From positions 1,714 through 36,831 of the forward strand of contig AVPN01000793.1 of the NCBI GenBank assembly GCA_000695325.1: a DNA stretch of 35,118 nucleotides, given 5' to 3'. Both the position numbers and the translations under genes were made by a program. This stretch comes from Pleurobrachia bachei. Its lineage: Eukaryota > Ctenophora > Tentaculata > Cydippida > Pleurobrachiidae. Positions 12,101-23,240 of this stretch are shown here, piece by piece (the stretch's first letter is position 1; every line of letters starts with the position of its first letter). The notes under the pieces were generated by a model, which did not search any database, was not told the origin of the DNA, and saw only the letters and a list, made by a program, of their open reading frames with translations.

Positions 12101-13360
12101 CTTTTAGATTATTTTTGGGTAAACTAGGGGGGATCATATGTTCTTTAATATGTACAAGATGGGTGACATTGATAAAAGGTAGTAGAGGGGTACATCGTAG
12201 CGTAATTGATGCCTGTAAATTTAGATCCACCAGCTGGCCCGCAACTCCTCTTTCTCTTCCCCTCTCAGTCTCTCTCACCCTCCTTTCTCGCTGTCTCTCT
12301 CCCCTCCCTCTCCAGTCACCGTCCTTTAACTAACAGCAACATCCCAGCTCCGCACCCCACACCAGGTGCCGAGAGATCCAAGCAACGTTAACAGCGGAAG
12401 CAGTCCAAAATATCCCCCAATCATTGAAGGGCCTTGCTCATCAGAATAGAGTTATGAAGCGGGAAATAGAGCTGCATAGGGATAACATTGCTGAAACGGA
12501 ACGAGAGGTCGCCTTATTACAGTCACGGATAAGGTAGCTGCAATGTTGCCATCGGCTGAATGATGTCATATTTTTGCTTTCTCTCTCTTGGACTCCAAAA
12601 CATTTCTTTTTAAATCTCCCTCAAGATTTTCTAACTCCCTCTATTGCATCCCTAACTCTATTTCTGCATCTCTCCCTCCCTCTATTGCATCCCTCACTCT
12701 ATTTCTCTCTCAGTGATCTCCAGCAGAAGAAATGCACTGTTCGACAAGCACGACGGGGAACGCCAAAATTCATCAGGTGCGTGTACACTATGCTGTTTCT
12801 CACGATTCTAATAGTGTATTCCATGTTAGTCATGCCTCGCCATTTCATCTCTCTCTCACTATCTTTCTCTCTCTTTCTCTCTCTCTATCTTTCTCTCGCT
12901 GAACCTCTCTCGCTTGTCGTTTTCAGTTTTGTCAACCGATCAATCCCCTGTGCTGGAGCAGCAGCGGTTGATAAAACATAACTGTATCGCGCGCTGACAC
13001 TAAAGTAACAAAGTGTGCACTGTCAGCGCTTCTGTGATGGGAGCCATGCTCGGCGGGTCGCTGGGGCTCCGAGCAGCCGAGCTGAAGAAGTGCTGACAAG
13101 AAAGTTTCACTGACTGTCACATCTCGCGCGCCACTGATATCTATTCATTGGCACACAAGTGTGACATGAAATGTGAAGTTTTTGCACTTTGTTTGTGTAC
13201 CAGCACAATGTACAAAAACGGTGTACATTCCGGTATATTTGGGAAGTGGTTCTGTTAATTTCAGTATTTGACTGACCTATACCATATTTTCAGGGAGGTT
13301 TGCACGCCAGATACGGAACTAAGTCTCGATATCCCTACAATGAACATACTACCAGTTTAG
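9145..13360 (+). CDS. Coiled-coil protein, C20orf96-like
   Basis: The core exons are 9145-9327, 9432-9578, 11571-11750, 11936-12090, 12366-12533, 12714-12776 and 13294-13360. Phases agree throughout and give about 320 residues. From residue 62 on, the protein is almost entirely heptad-rich coiled coil, for example YQKMQSKLVGCNLELMG and LLEQYEKFRGAIGTI. There is no catalytic motif, signal peptide or membrane segment. The central coiled coil resembles vertebrate C20orf96-type proteins of unknown function; I recall this family from general knowledge and am only moderately sure. The first ATG after an in-frame stop (9145) was chosen. A tandem duplication (9208-11191) copies exons 1 and 2 inside intron 2, so alternative products are possible. 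The gene converges tail-to-tail with the NT5DC gene, 248 bp apart. Confidence 0.6.
10145..10327 (+). CDS. Candidate alternative first exon created by the duplication
   Basis: The second copy of exon 1 has lost its original start. The duplication junction instead fuses it in frame to an ATG at 10145, with 21 new residues beginning MWQSEREKET. The exon is again exactly 183 bp and ends at the same GT donor after LQIK, in phase 0. It could start a shorter isoform. No acceptor is present at the junction, so it could not serve as an internal exon. Transcription from here is an inference. Confidence 0.35.
10414..10560 (+). CDS. Duplicated exon 2 of the C20orf96-like gene
   Basis: This 147-bp exon (49 codons, phase 0 at both ends) repeats 9432-9578 with intact acceptor and donor. 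It begins ARRKTLQQYQ and ends EQYEKFR. Inclusion after the original exon 2 would lengthen the coiled coil by 49 residues without breaking the frame. It could instead be spliced from the alternative first exon at 10145. Confidence 0.5.
12985..13128. repeat. Imperfect fold-back in the last intron of the C20orf96-like gene
   Basis: GCGCGCTGACA near the left end and TGTCACATCTCGCGCGC at the right end are imperfect mirror images. Inside them lie nested pairs GTCAGCGCTTCT/AGAAGTGCTGAC and GCTCGG/CCGAGC. The block is much more GC-rich than the intron around it. It is probably a small non-autonomous transposon. Confidence 0.4.
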
Positions 13361-13395
13361 CGATAAGAAGAAACAGAGCGGATATATTATCATTC

Positions 13396-13401
13396 AATAA
13401 A
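13396..13401 (+). terminator. Poly(A) signal of the C20orf96-like gene
   Basis: A canonical AATAAA lies 36 bases after the stop codon at 13358-13360. It supports the choice of the final exon. Confidence 0.65.
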
Positions 13402-13608
13402 GATGCGTCAGTCAGAAACACTCTGTAATATTTACATAGAAAGATACCTCTTTTGTACAATCACAAAACATGCGTTTTTAGTTTGTTTTTATCCCAGTTT
13501 TTACCCAGCTGCGAAATGCGAACAAACATGTTCATGGTAAAAAGATAACTCTCTGCATAGATACAAATTATCCGGTCATTCTCTATTTCTAAAATACTGT
13601 CCCCCTTA

Positions 13609-16600
13609 TTACTTAGAACACTCTGTCCATGGTTTAGCCTGTTTCCAACTACATTTCGCCCTACAAATGTCCAACTGAGATTGACAGTGCATCTCATGTG
13701 GCAGGTATTGGCGGGTTGGGGTGAATCGATGATGCTCCGGGCTAAAGTTTGTCAGATTGGTCAAATCGCTGGTGTAGATCTCAGCAAATCTGGAGAGTCG
13801 TCGGTAAAATAGTGTCGGGGTCAGGTGGGTACGGAATATGCTACCAAACTTGGTGGGGTGAAGATCTAATAGTTCTCGACGGACCTGAAGAAGAGGGGAT
13901 TAATGTACTTGTTAGTAAGATAAGACGCGGTATATATGGAAAGGAAGAGATACTAGATAGTCAACAATATCTCAGAAATTACCTTTTTCCGTTCGATGCA
14001 CCACTCCCCAAGATATCGGATAGCAGTTGGATGGGGTATGAACTGCTGAACATCGTTTATCAGGAAATTCAGTTCATTCATAAGGAACATTTTATGTTGG
14101 CACTCCGCACTATTTAGCAGTTCCAATTCCTCGTTTAGTTCTCGGATTATAGCACCTGACAAGGGAGAAAGAGAGGTTGATATAGTTGTCTGGTCACGAT
14201 CCCTTTGCTATTGTAATTCAGGCGTGCGGCCCTCACAGGCATGTACAGTTATAATTATGGCTTGGCTTCCCAAAGGTAGCAGTGATGTAAGTTGATGTTA
14301 TTCGACCCGGTCAGTTCAAAGTGTGCCTCCCCTTACACAGTGTGTGGTTTAACGTGGTGAACTACCTTACTAAGCTAACTGCAGACAGTGGTGTCAGAGC
14401 ATTGACCTGATATGGAGACAGAGACAGTTTTGTTATTATAGGCATGTACACTGCACAGTTATGATGGCTTGGCTTCCCAAAATATTACAATTTCTCCGCC
14501 GTCTAGTCAAGGTAGTAGTGAGCCCTTGATATTCGACCCGGTCAGTTCAAAGTGTGTCTCCCCTTACATAGTGTGGTGTAACGTGGTGAACTACCTTGGT
14601 AAGCTAACTGCTGCAGACAACGGTGTCAGAGCATTGACCTGGCATGGAGTTGTGTTATGTTTGAACACACCGCTCTCTTATCAAACACATCGTATAAACG
14701 GTCTTTATGCATGCAGCGATATTGACATTATTTGCTGCATAATTTGCTGCAGTGGTGGTATGCAATAGTGGCCGGTATACATTAATGTTACCCAAACGGA
14801 TTAATCAAATTTCATAATGTGACCTCACAGGTTATGGAATTAAATTATTGAATTTGTGCAGGGATTTCTAGAAAAATGTTTCATTGATTTTTCTGCACGC
14901 AGAATTTCTGCGGTTGAAGAATGGAAGAGGTGATAAGTGTTGTGGAAGGACTGGAAGAGAGGGTACCGCTCTACAGTGAGCTACGCATCAATGCGTTAGC
15001 AGAAGAGAAAAGGTTCGGGAATTGGGGGTGGCCTCACAGTCACATACGGTATGTGACATACCAAATCAATATCCTTGCTCTAATTTTGAATCAAACACGG
15101 AAATGAGTTCTATAAATATCTGCCAATTAGCCCTGATTGTTCAGCCCATTTACTGATTTCACCCACTACTCATGAAATTATCACTAATCCAGTCATGTTC
15201 CCGTCATGTTTCATGTTTCCGGTGCTAGACTGAGGGACACGCCCCCATCTCTCTCACTGTATACAACATAATGGTATGAGTAACACACACGGGGGAGGGG
15301 TGTAACACGCACAAAAGTTTCCTGTACGCACCATACCAATACGGAGTGCTCTGTGTAGTGCTCTATAATATTTACTGGGTCTGGGCATAAATTACATATG
15401 TAATGACTAATGAGATTATATTGTAATCACATTAAAGTACTCTAGGAATTTTCATGAATATAAGCAAAAGTGAGACAGTCTCAAGCACTCGGTAGAAAAC
15501 GAATTTCACCACTTCTCCACCACTACCAGTTACCACTCACACTACCACCCATATTTCTCAAAAAAAATCAAACTTGTTGTCCCTATATGACTAGGTAGTA
15601 GGTAACTAAGTGACTAAGTTACTGGGTGACTAGTGTACTAGATATAACTTATCATACCTGTGTGCCATCCCTGGTTTAGGACGGGCTCCGCAAGATCGGC
15701 TAACATTTGATCCCCAAAGTAGAGAATTCTGCAGGGGTTCCACCCGGTAAACTTATGGAGATCTCGCACATTCCCCTCACAGTACACTTCACCTGTAGAA
15801 AGAGAAGAATAAAGATAGGAGGTAGGAGGAAGGGAAGGTAGTGGGTGGAAACTAGAAGAAATAAAAGATAGATTTTAGAAAAGATACATAGTATATAAAG
15901 TTAATATGTATCTGTTGTGTAGAAGCCACTAAACATGATAAAATATGTAAAGTTGAACTTGAATATGTTGAAAGATACCGCCTTGATGAAAGAACGCGGC
16001 CGATATAAATTGATAAAGTCCCCCACAAAATACTCAAAGTACCTTTTATTGCCTAGTTAGACTGTGTTTTTACAAATATAAAGAAGGGTTAGAACATAAC
16101 AAACCTTTTACAAGTTGATTGACTTGTCCAAAGGTGGGTTCATTGTTTGAAGAGACTCGCCGGAAAGGTCTCTTGGTGTCGTTAAAAAAGTGGGGCTTTT
16201 TAGAGAGACAAATGACAATGTCAAATAGCTCCATCCAGTGTGATCCAATAATCTGACTCATACCAACGTCAATAAACTTGTAGGGACTGAAATTAAGTGG
16301 AATTTGTGAATAAATGAACCCCAGGTGAGGGATAGCTATTAGATACACATCTAGTGAGAGGGCACTATAACACAGCTCAGAAATATTCATCGGATGAGTT
16401 ATAAATGGGATTCTTTCTATTTACACCTACAATGGTCCAATAAAACTAAGTTACCTATTAGTTAGTACAAATGTCTGTTTCCCTGTATCTCTCATCATCT
16501 TTAACATGCCCTCAAGTCTCGGGTTGGGCTCCAGATAATCTCCGATATTTTCCATGATGTGACCATGTAGCATACCACCCACATGGATATCATACGTTAT

Positions 16601-19400
16601 CTTATTAATATCCTCGAACACGATATTAGGGTGGACATCCCCGGAGGTAGTGTCTAGATAGGATAGTACTGCTGCCCAGGCGGCGAGTTGGGGTAGCTCG
16701 AATATGTCCACGTTCTGCTTGACATGCTGCAGGGATATATGGGACGTGATTAGGGAGAGATGCAGGGGGTTGAATAAATTAGAGAGGTAGCTTGTAAGTA
16801 GAGGACCGAATATTATAGAGGGACAGAGACTGTCTTGCGTAGAGCAGAGCTGAGAAAAGAGATGGAGAGACGAGAACCCAGGGGTAGAGAAAAAGGAACG
16901 GTTGCATGATGAAATATCATTAGCGCCCTTCTTGAGTAATATAAAGCCGGGCTTTATTGAGCATATAACATTAGTCTTGGGAGGTCTCTACTCTCTTGGA
17001 AATTTGTCTAGGTTTAGTGAGGACTGAGGGGTCGCATTGGTGGGTTGCAGAGGACATGCTTTATGGAAAAAATATTATATATATGAGAGGGGTGGTGGGT
17101 GAGAGAAATTATCATTGTCACATCAAAGACATGTTTGATAAATGATATTTTTAGACGCTCCATATGTAATGGTTTTGTGGAAGGTAGGAGCGTGTACAAG
17201 AAAATCAGAAAATTGCTCAAACAAGTGGTATATTTGGAAGATTCTAGAATTCATTGGTAGTACCCACTTGTTACTTTCTGATCCAATGCTGGAGGTTACG
17301 ATTAGCTAATTCAGATTTGACGCCGCGGTTTTACAGCTTATGTTTTATATGGTGTTCTACTTTGTTGAGCAAAGGGTGAGAGGGTGAAAGAGGTCTTAAG
17401 AGCTCTCTGAGACAGGAAAATGTTCAACTTACATTGCCACTGCGTCCAAAGAACATTCTCCTCCCAGGGTAAAGACGATCCAATTCAGCACCCTCGATCT
17501 TCCTGGATAGGTCGTACACAGTCTCTGTAGATATCCTATGGTAGGCATCCACCTGGGGAATGTGGAATGGGGATGGTCAATTTGGGAGGGGAAATGGGGA
17601 TGTGAGTGGTTTACGGTAATTTGTGTAGGGTGGAGTAGAAGTAACTAATGGGAGAGATTCAACTTGGAGATTAGATGGGGAGGAGAGGTATTTTAATTGG
17701 ATAGGGGTAAAATAATGAAAAAAGAAAATATTCGACTCAAGCTGTTGGTAGATTAGCACAGCCGGGCGGGCGTAGTGGCGTACTTTAATTGGTAAATCGC
17801 AAGCCGTGTCCGAGCACAACTCGGAGCCTAAAATCCACTCATGATTGGTTGAGAGTTGGGACTCCAGAGAGAGAACGAGAAAAAAAGAGAGAGAATCCGG
17901 CCAAGTTAACACGTTACCCCTGGGGACTCGCAATTTCACATGTTGCCACGGTCCAGTTCTCGACATAATATAATGCTGGGTATATGATAAAATATAAGTT
18001 CTCACCTTCAAGAATATCCCCTTGTTCATATCATAGTGAACTCCCCGGGACAAATAGGTGGGGTCGTAACGGAGCGATTTCAGGGCCTGAAAAGTAGAAT
18101 ACAGGTCAGTGGTCATGTGTTGTACTGTAACAGAATACTGGTCATGTGTTATACTGTAACAGTGCAGTGTGAAAGTTACACTTTTATCCTTGGGCCTGAA
18201 AAACAGAATACAGATCAGAGGTCATGTGTGTGAAAGTTACACTTTTATTCTTGCATCGAATAACTTAGCACGTAAATGTGTAAAACAGGACGTGGTAAAA
18301 CTCACGAGAAGTTCTCACTTGCTCACTCGAGTTTGGAATATTTCCCAGGACTAAATTTATTCGAGAAATACCCAGGATATATGGCGTGTAACATATTGGG
18401 TTTTCTACCAATGTGCTGCAGCTCAGCAAAAAGCTTGCATAATCTCCAGCTAAACCTAGGTTTATAACAAATCTGGATATATTTCCCTATTTGTCGCTTT
18501 GTATCCCACAAAGTCGAACTAGGTATGCCGTGTGGCCTTCGATATTATAGTAGGGAGGGAGAGGGACAAATATTTAATATAATATTCCCCGTCTGTGGCC
18601 CACGCACTCTGTGTGTATTGAGTAGCGGCCGTGGCTATTATAAATAATCGCATTGAGTATATTGACCTGGCCTTGATACTATAAAGAGTACTTCTACACA
18701 TGTTCGGTACTAATTAGTAACCTTGTTCTACCCTCTCTCTCTGTGCACATGAGAAAAGAAAAGTAAAGGAGGATTAGAACATAAAACAAGAACTAATAAT
18801 GATTAGTATTACTCATGAACCGACCGAAACAAGTAAACAACCAATCAGAACTCGTTATTTAGAAGGTCACGTGACTGGTTATCACCCAATCAGGGACCAG
18901 TATTTCCTGATTCGGTCGGTTCCTGGTAGTACTTACACTTGGATAGTGTCTCAGAGCGACAAGTCGATCAATGATCATATCAAAGATTGTGTGTTCCAGT
19001 CTCCGGGTGTAAGGTGCTAGTGTGTAATCGTAGTCAAATCCCATCACATCAATATCTGCTAGTCGCAATTCCGAGTTGGTAAACACTCCATTGGGGTTCA
19101 ACTGAGGGAGGGCGTGTTTGTCCGGTGTTTGGTATTATATTGATAGGGGTGTCGGGTATTAGGATATTGGAAAACTTCTGCTTAGAGAGGGAAAACAAGT
19201 ATTGAATTGCAGAAATGAACTAATTAGACCAAATATAAAATCACCATTACCTTATTAGCGGAGAAGAGTGGCGGTGATCTCTGAACCACCTCATGATGAT
19301 CCCCTAGCTCTTCTATAGCGGCCTCAATACGGGGTGACGAGGTGTAGGAACGACCCAGTGCCGCTACCACGATACGGCACCTGGAACCCAACATCAACAT
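13609..19400 (-). CDS. NT5DC2/3: NT5DC2/3-type HAD-superfamily 5'-nucleotidase-domain protein
   Basis: Nine exons in transcription order join in consistent phase to 517 residues: 19251-19400, 18937-19101, 18006-18086, 17433-17552, 16455-16726, 16105-16286, 15658-15792, 13983-14155 and 13609-13884. Human NT5DC2/3 are 520-550. The N-terminus MLMLGSRCRIVVAALGRS is basic and hydrophobic, as expected for mitochondrial import. HAD motif I is GFDYDYT (Asp73, Asp75), motif II is FVLTNS (about 258-263) and motif IV is LYFGDQMLAD (about 347-356), so the catalytic set looks intact. The C-terminus has FGSIFRT and a YRRLSRFAEIYTSDL stretch typical of the family. Members are predicted nucleotidases, but their substrates are poorly defined. 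No extra first exon is needed because an in-frame ATG precedes the first recognised exon. ZNRD2 lies 418 bp upstream on the same strand. Confidence 0.9.
14238..14648. repeat. Diverged tandem repeat in an NT5DC intron
   Basis: Two copies (14238-14416 and 14441-14648) share GGCATGTACA, ATGGCTTGGCTTCCCAAA, TTCGACCCGGTCAGTTCAAA and GTGTCAGAGCATTGACCTG. The second copy carries insertions of about 30 bp. No coding potential is common to both copies. The rest of this roughly 1.5-kb intron (14156-15657) shows nothing clear. Confidence 0.7.
18081..18260. repeat. Duplicated splice-acceptor region in an NT5DC intron
   Basis: On the + strand, GGGCCTGAAAAGTAGAATAC (from 18083), containing the acceptor of the 18006-18086 exon, is repeated as GGGCCTGAAAAACAGAATAC about 109 bp away. 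The copy keeps the pyrimidine tract and AG but is followed by non-coding DNA. A second pair, GTGAAAGTTACACTTTTAT, lies at about 18169 and 18230. Confidence 0.6.
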
Positions 19401-19818
19401 CTTTATCTCTCTCTCGCTTTATCTCTGATCTTTATCTCTCTTTATCTCTCTCTCTCTCACAGCTCCACGTCACTTCGTCAGTGTGAAAAACTTCCTTCTT
19501 GTCTTCATTTCGGAGCTACATAGACCGTGCTAGTTTTAAAGAGTGGCATATTAGATAGGCAAGGAGTTACTACAATTGGGTAGAAGCAACAGAGTATGAC
19601 ACAATTTACTGGGAACTAGGGAAGAGGATCAGAAACCTGGGAGGTGCGAGCTCCCCTTACACAAACATGCCTAACTGTTGACACAACAAATTGTGCAAAT
19701 AATCAGACCATAGTGGGCCCATATGACACATTTTATCGGCTAAAGTAAAGACAAATATTACTGATAAAAAACAGTCAAATATAGTACAAATATAGTAGAA
19801 AATAAAACTGCCTATGCT
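19401..19818. other. ZNRD2-NT5DC intergenic region
   Basis: No gene is seen. A (GA)-rich tract with GATAAAGA repeats, read on the - strand, lies directly upstream of the NT5DC start (19401-19460). The remainder is AT-rich and would hold the ZNRD2 3' end and the NT5DC promoter. Confidence 0.5.
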
Positions 19819-20657
19819 TCACTCGCTTCGGTTTAATGCCCGTGACAGGTTAAGTACAGCCTCTGAATATCTCAACACATCCTGACTATCAGATACTGTG
19901 GTAGGATCAATATTTTGTAGAGTGTTGCAAAGAGATGTTATAGCTGACCGTATGGAGATATCACAATCTTGGGGTTGATCATCAGCAGCTTCTCTTACCG
20001 GCTGACGCACTGAAATAATTAATCTTGAAATGGAGGACATATATGTGGCGGATATATATTAATGCATGTTGAATAGAGAGCGTGATAAATCTCGCGTTAC
20101 ATACCCGCAAGGGGCCGCGTTGCAGCCTCCATCAGGCGAGGGGGTGGCGAGGGTGTTCTCCTGAGTTGTTGCGCGGCCATTGCATACAGATCCTCTCTGT
20201 TAGTTGGGGCAACTGCTGCAGCAACGGTAGCTCCTGCGGTGAGAGGTTGTTCGTTGTCAGGACATTGTCGAGTTGCACGGTCCACCTCCTCACAACCCAC
20301 ACAGTACGTCTTCTTAGATCTATCCTGTTCAGGAGAGATGTCAGTTAGTAGAAAGTAAAGTAAGTTAAGTAAGTTAAGAAGAAAAAATTAAATCTTTATT
20401 TTCTACCGTATAAACAAAAAGACAATACCGCTCGGCGCTCAGACAGGATCAGATAACATAGACAATACCTGGCACTAACGAGCATAAAAGCGCCGAAAAA
20501 CACCCAACCTGTCCAATCTAATTGTAAATCAGCTTACCTCAAGTAGTACTGTGCCGCATTTCTCACATTCATCAGCTAACATTTTATAGCCACGTAACAG
20601 ATATCCCCCCACAAGGTTGGATATCTTGTCCAATCGATCCATTCTCTCATTACTCAT
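19819..20657 (-). CDS. ZNRD2: ZNRD2 (SSSCA1), zinc-ribbon autoantigen p27 family protein
   Basis: Three exons (20538-20657, 20105-20324 and 19819-20009) join in phase to 176 residues; human ZNRD2 has 199. The first exon encodes the conserved MDRLDKISNLVGGYLLRGYKML segment and the first knuckle CEKCGTVLLE. The second exon opens with the second knuckle YCVGC, completing a CxxC...CxxC zinc ribbon at about residues 33-52. A low-complexity Ala/Pro-rich linker follows. The last exon encodes two C-terminal helices like those of the family (ITSLCNTLQN and YSEAVLNLSRAL). The human protein was found as an autoantigen and its cellular role is poorly known. The chosen ATG is one base after an acceptor-like CCCGTTAG, so an upstream exon (coding or leader) cannot be excluded. 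The N-terminus is slightly shorter than in human. Confidence 0.88.
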
Positions 20658-21489
20658 TCTAACGGGAGAATGCAATGAAGGTAAGTATTATCAATCTGGG
20701 GTAATTGCTTTAGTTCTAGGATATCTTAATCACAGGCTCCTACATGATTGCCGAATCCTACAATCGGCATACGTGGGCCTGCAGTATGACAATTGGAGAC
20801 GTGTATGATGCAGCTGTGACTGTATAGCTGATTCTAACTTCTCAAATGACCTAGCAATTTCCAACATGACAGGCGGGCTAATTTCTTCTTTTTCAGGTCA
20901 CATTAATAAAGACATCTACATGCCCGCACTTCTCAAAACTAAATTTGTCACACTGCCTTAGAACGTCACAGTAGTATGCAAAACTAAAATACTCCACAAA
21001 ATGTAGAGAATCTCGTTCTGAGAAAGTTTCGGGTCTCTTCCCCACAATCTCATTGCTCCGGATCATTCCAGAATAGAGTTATGGAAAACGTTAAAATCTG
21101 GGGCCCTTTCATTGCTAACAATTCTTAGTTTTAGTGTGTGCGACGTGTTAGGGCTATCCGTTAGGGTAAGGGTTTGGTTTGGGTGGTTCGGTTAGGGCTA
21201 TCGATTTTCTATCAGATGTCATTTAGTTTACTCGAATTAGCCATGTGGTTGCGTGGCTATAGCCGTTTGAAACGTTTGAAAAAAGTCGGTCTAAGTATAC
21301 TCTTTTGGTAGTGCGCACCTGTCAAGTCGCTGCAAGGCACCCAGATTATAATCGCGCCCTAGAGTTATTGTTTCCCAGAGAGAAGTGGCAATTGAAATAA
21401 CTCACTGCCCCTACTTTTGGTCTTGACAAACATTCCAGGCCGCTGCTGCAAATTCCCTCTCTCGTCGACGGTCGACGTCATGGAAATCC
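20658..21489. other. Region upstream of ZNRD2, no gene recognised
   Basis: This holds the presumed ZNRD2 promoter. On the + strand there is a strong donor-like AAG/GTAAGTATT at 20680, an acceptor-like TTCTTTTTCAG at about 20897 and an AATAAA just after it, but no coding frame. Three or four scattered TTAGGG words (21147-21215) are too sparse to be a telomeric array. Confidence 0.4.
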
Positions 21490-22023
21490 GCTTGTAATCT
21501 TGTAATCTTGTAAATGTCTTCGTACAGATGCTGTACCGGTGTCAGTTCCTCACAGAGCCTCCCCCTCCCTGGATACAAGGAGTATCCAGTCCAGAATTGA
21601 ATTGTTGTTTTGTCTGGTATATCCAGGTACCGGGGGTCTGTCCAGCATCCTCTTCAACCATTCCCCAAGAAGTACCTTGAACGCAGTGAGGTTTTTAGCT
21701 GAATTCACATCACTTGGGAGAGTGTTCCATAGTCGGGTCGCTCTCGAAACGAAGGAGTTGTGGAATTTCGTGGCCACCGACGATTGTGTGGTAGTGGGAA
21801 CGCTCGTAGTCCGAGACGATCATTTTGGTAAAAGCGGATCCCGATATTGTTTGGCGCTTCACCGTTGGCCATTTTCCAGACCATGATGATGGAGTAGCGT
21901 TCTCGTCTTCGTTGAAGCGAGAGGATCCCTAGTTTCTTCAGGCGGTCCCAATAGCTTAATTCGCACATGCCCTGGATTCTCTTTGTAAATTTTCTCTGAA
22001 CAGTCTCAACTTGTTGGATGTCA
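21490..22023 (-). mobile_element. 3' end of a CR1/L2-like LINE retrotransposon (broken)
   Basis: Read on the - strand, the sequence encodes the C-terminal tail of a non-LTR retrotransposon reverse transcriptase. It starts with QRKFTKRIQGMCELSYWDRLKKLG and the LQRRRERY stretch (21705-22020). After a frameshift near 21750-21777 it continues with SRATRLWNTLPSDV (21550-21777). A short tandem repeat of the 8-mer ACAAGATT (21491-21513) lies just past the end, as in CR1/L2 elements whose 3' ends carry 8-bp repeats. The element is 5' truncated at about 22023 and cannot be active. Confidence 0.75.
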
Positions 22024-22148
22024 GAGGATTATGGCTTGATATTTATTATCAGATAAACTACCCCCATCCAGAATATACCACATGTATTGGCATACGCTGC
22101 AGGCCCTTCAAGATGAAGGGCCTGGAAGGAATGCCGCGCTGGGGGGGG

Positions 22149-23026
22149 NNNNNNNNNNNNNNNNNNNNNNNNNNNNNNNNNNNNNNNNNNNNNNNNNNNN
22201 NNNNNNNNNNNNNNNNNNNNNNNNNNNNNNNNNNNNNNNNNNNNNNNNNNNNNNNNNNNNNNNNNNNNNNNNNNNNNNNNNNNNNNNNNNNNNNNNNNNN
22301 NNNNNNNNNNNNNNNNNNNNNNNNNNNNNNNNNNNNNNNNNNNNNNNNNNNNNNNNNNNNNNNNNNNNNNNNNNNNNNNNNNNNNNNNNNNNNNNNNNNN
22401 NNNNNNNNNNNNNNNNNNNNNNNNNNNNNNNNNNNNNNNNNNNNNNNNNNNNNNNNNNNNNNNNNNNNNNNNNNNNNNNNNNNNNNNNNNNNNNNNNNNN
22501 NNNNNNNNNNNNNNNNNNNNNNNNNNNNNNNNNNNNNNNNNNNNNNNNNNNNNNNNNNNNNNNNNNNNNNNNNNNNNNNNNNNNNNNNNNNNNNNNNNNN
22601 NNNNNNNNNNNNNNNNNNNNNNNNNNNNNNNNNNNNNNNNNNNNNNNNNNNNNNNNNNNNNNNNNNNNNNNNNNNNNNNNNNNNNNNNNNNNNNNNNNNN
22701 NNNNNNNNNNNNNNNNNNNNNNNNNNNNNNNNNNNNNNNNNNNNNNNNNNNNNNNNNNNNNNNNNNNNNNNNNNNNNNNNNNNNNNNNNNNNNNNNNNNN
22801 NNNNNNNNNNNNNNNNNNNNNNNNNNNNNNNNNNNNNNNNNNNNNNNNNNNNNNNNNNNNNNNNNNNNNNNNNNNNNNNNNNNNNNNNNNNNNNNNNNNN
22901 NNNNNNNNNNNNNNNNNNNNNNNNNNNNNNNNNNNNNNNNNNNNNNNNNNNNNNNNNNNNNNNNNNNNNNNNNNNNNNNNNNNNNNNNNNNNNNNNNNNN
23001 NNNNNNNNNNNNNNNNNNNNNNNNNN
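22149..23026. other. Assembly gap (878 N)
   Basis: This is a continuous run of N, flanked on the left by a poly-G run and on the right by an AATAC/AATACA microsatellite (23027-23045). Nothing can be said about its content. All long frames crossing it are artefacts. Confidence 0.99.
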
Positions 23027-23240
23027 AATACAATACAAATACAAAATATAAATTTATAATCCGCTTTTCAACTGCCCGTATTTACGGGGCAGCACAAGTT
23101 TTGCCACTGGAAGGAATAAGATTCGTCGCCTTGCGTCTCCTCTGAAATCCTCAGCAGCCCTCGTTCCAAAAGCGGCTAGCTTTATAACAAGATGATGATT
23201 AAATGGAGGAATAGTCCATGTAGGGGGCATTTATATAGCT

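Noticed and set aside
13749-14117. 122-residue + strand frame
   Set aside because: It is antisense to two NT5DC exons that match the family well.
21147-21215. TTAGGG words suggesting an interstitial telomeric repeat
   Set aside because: Only three or four scattered copies with no tandem array.
22011-23059. Four frames of 325-346 residues across the N run
   Set aside because: They exist only because N has no stop codon; the flanking residues have no family resemblance.
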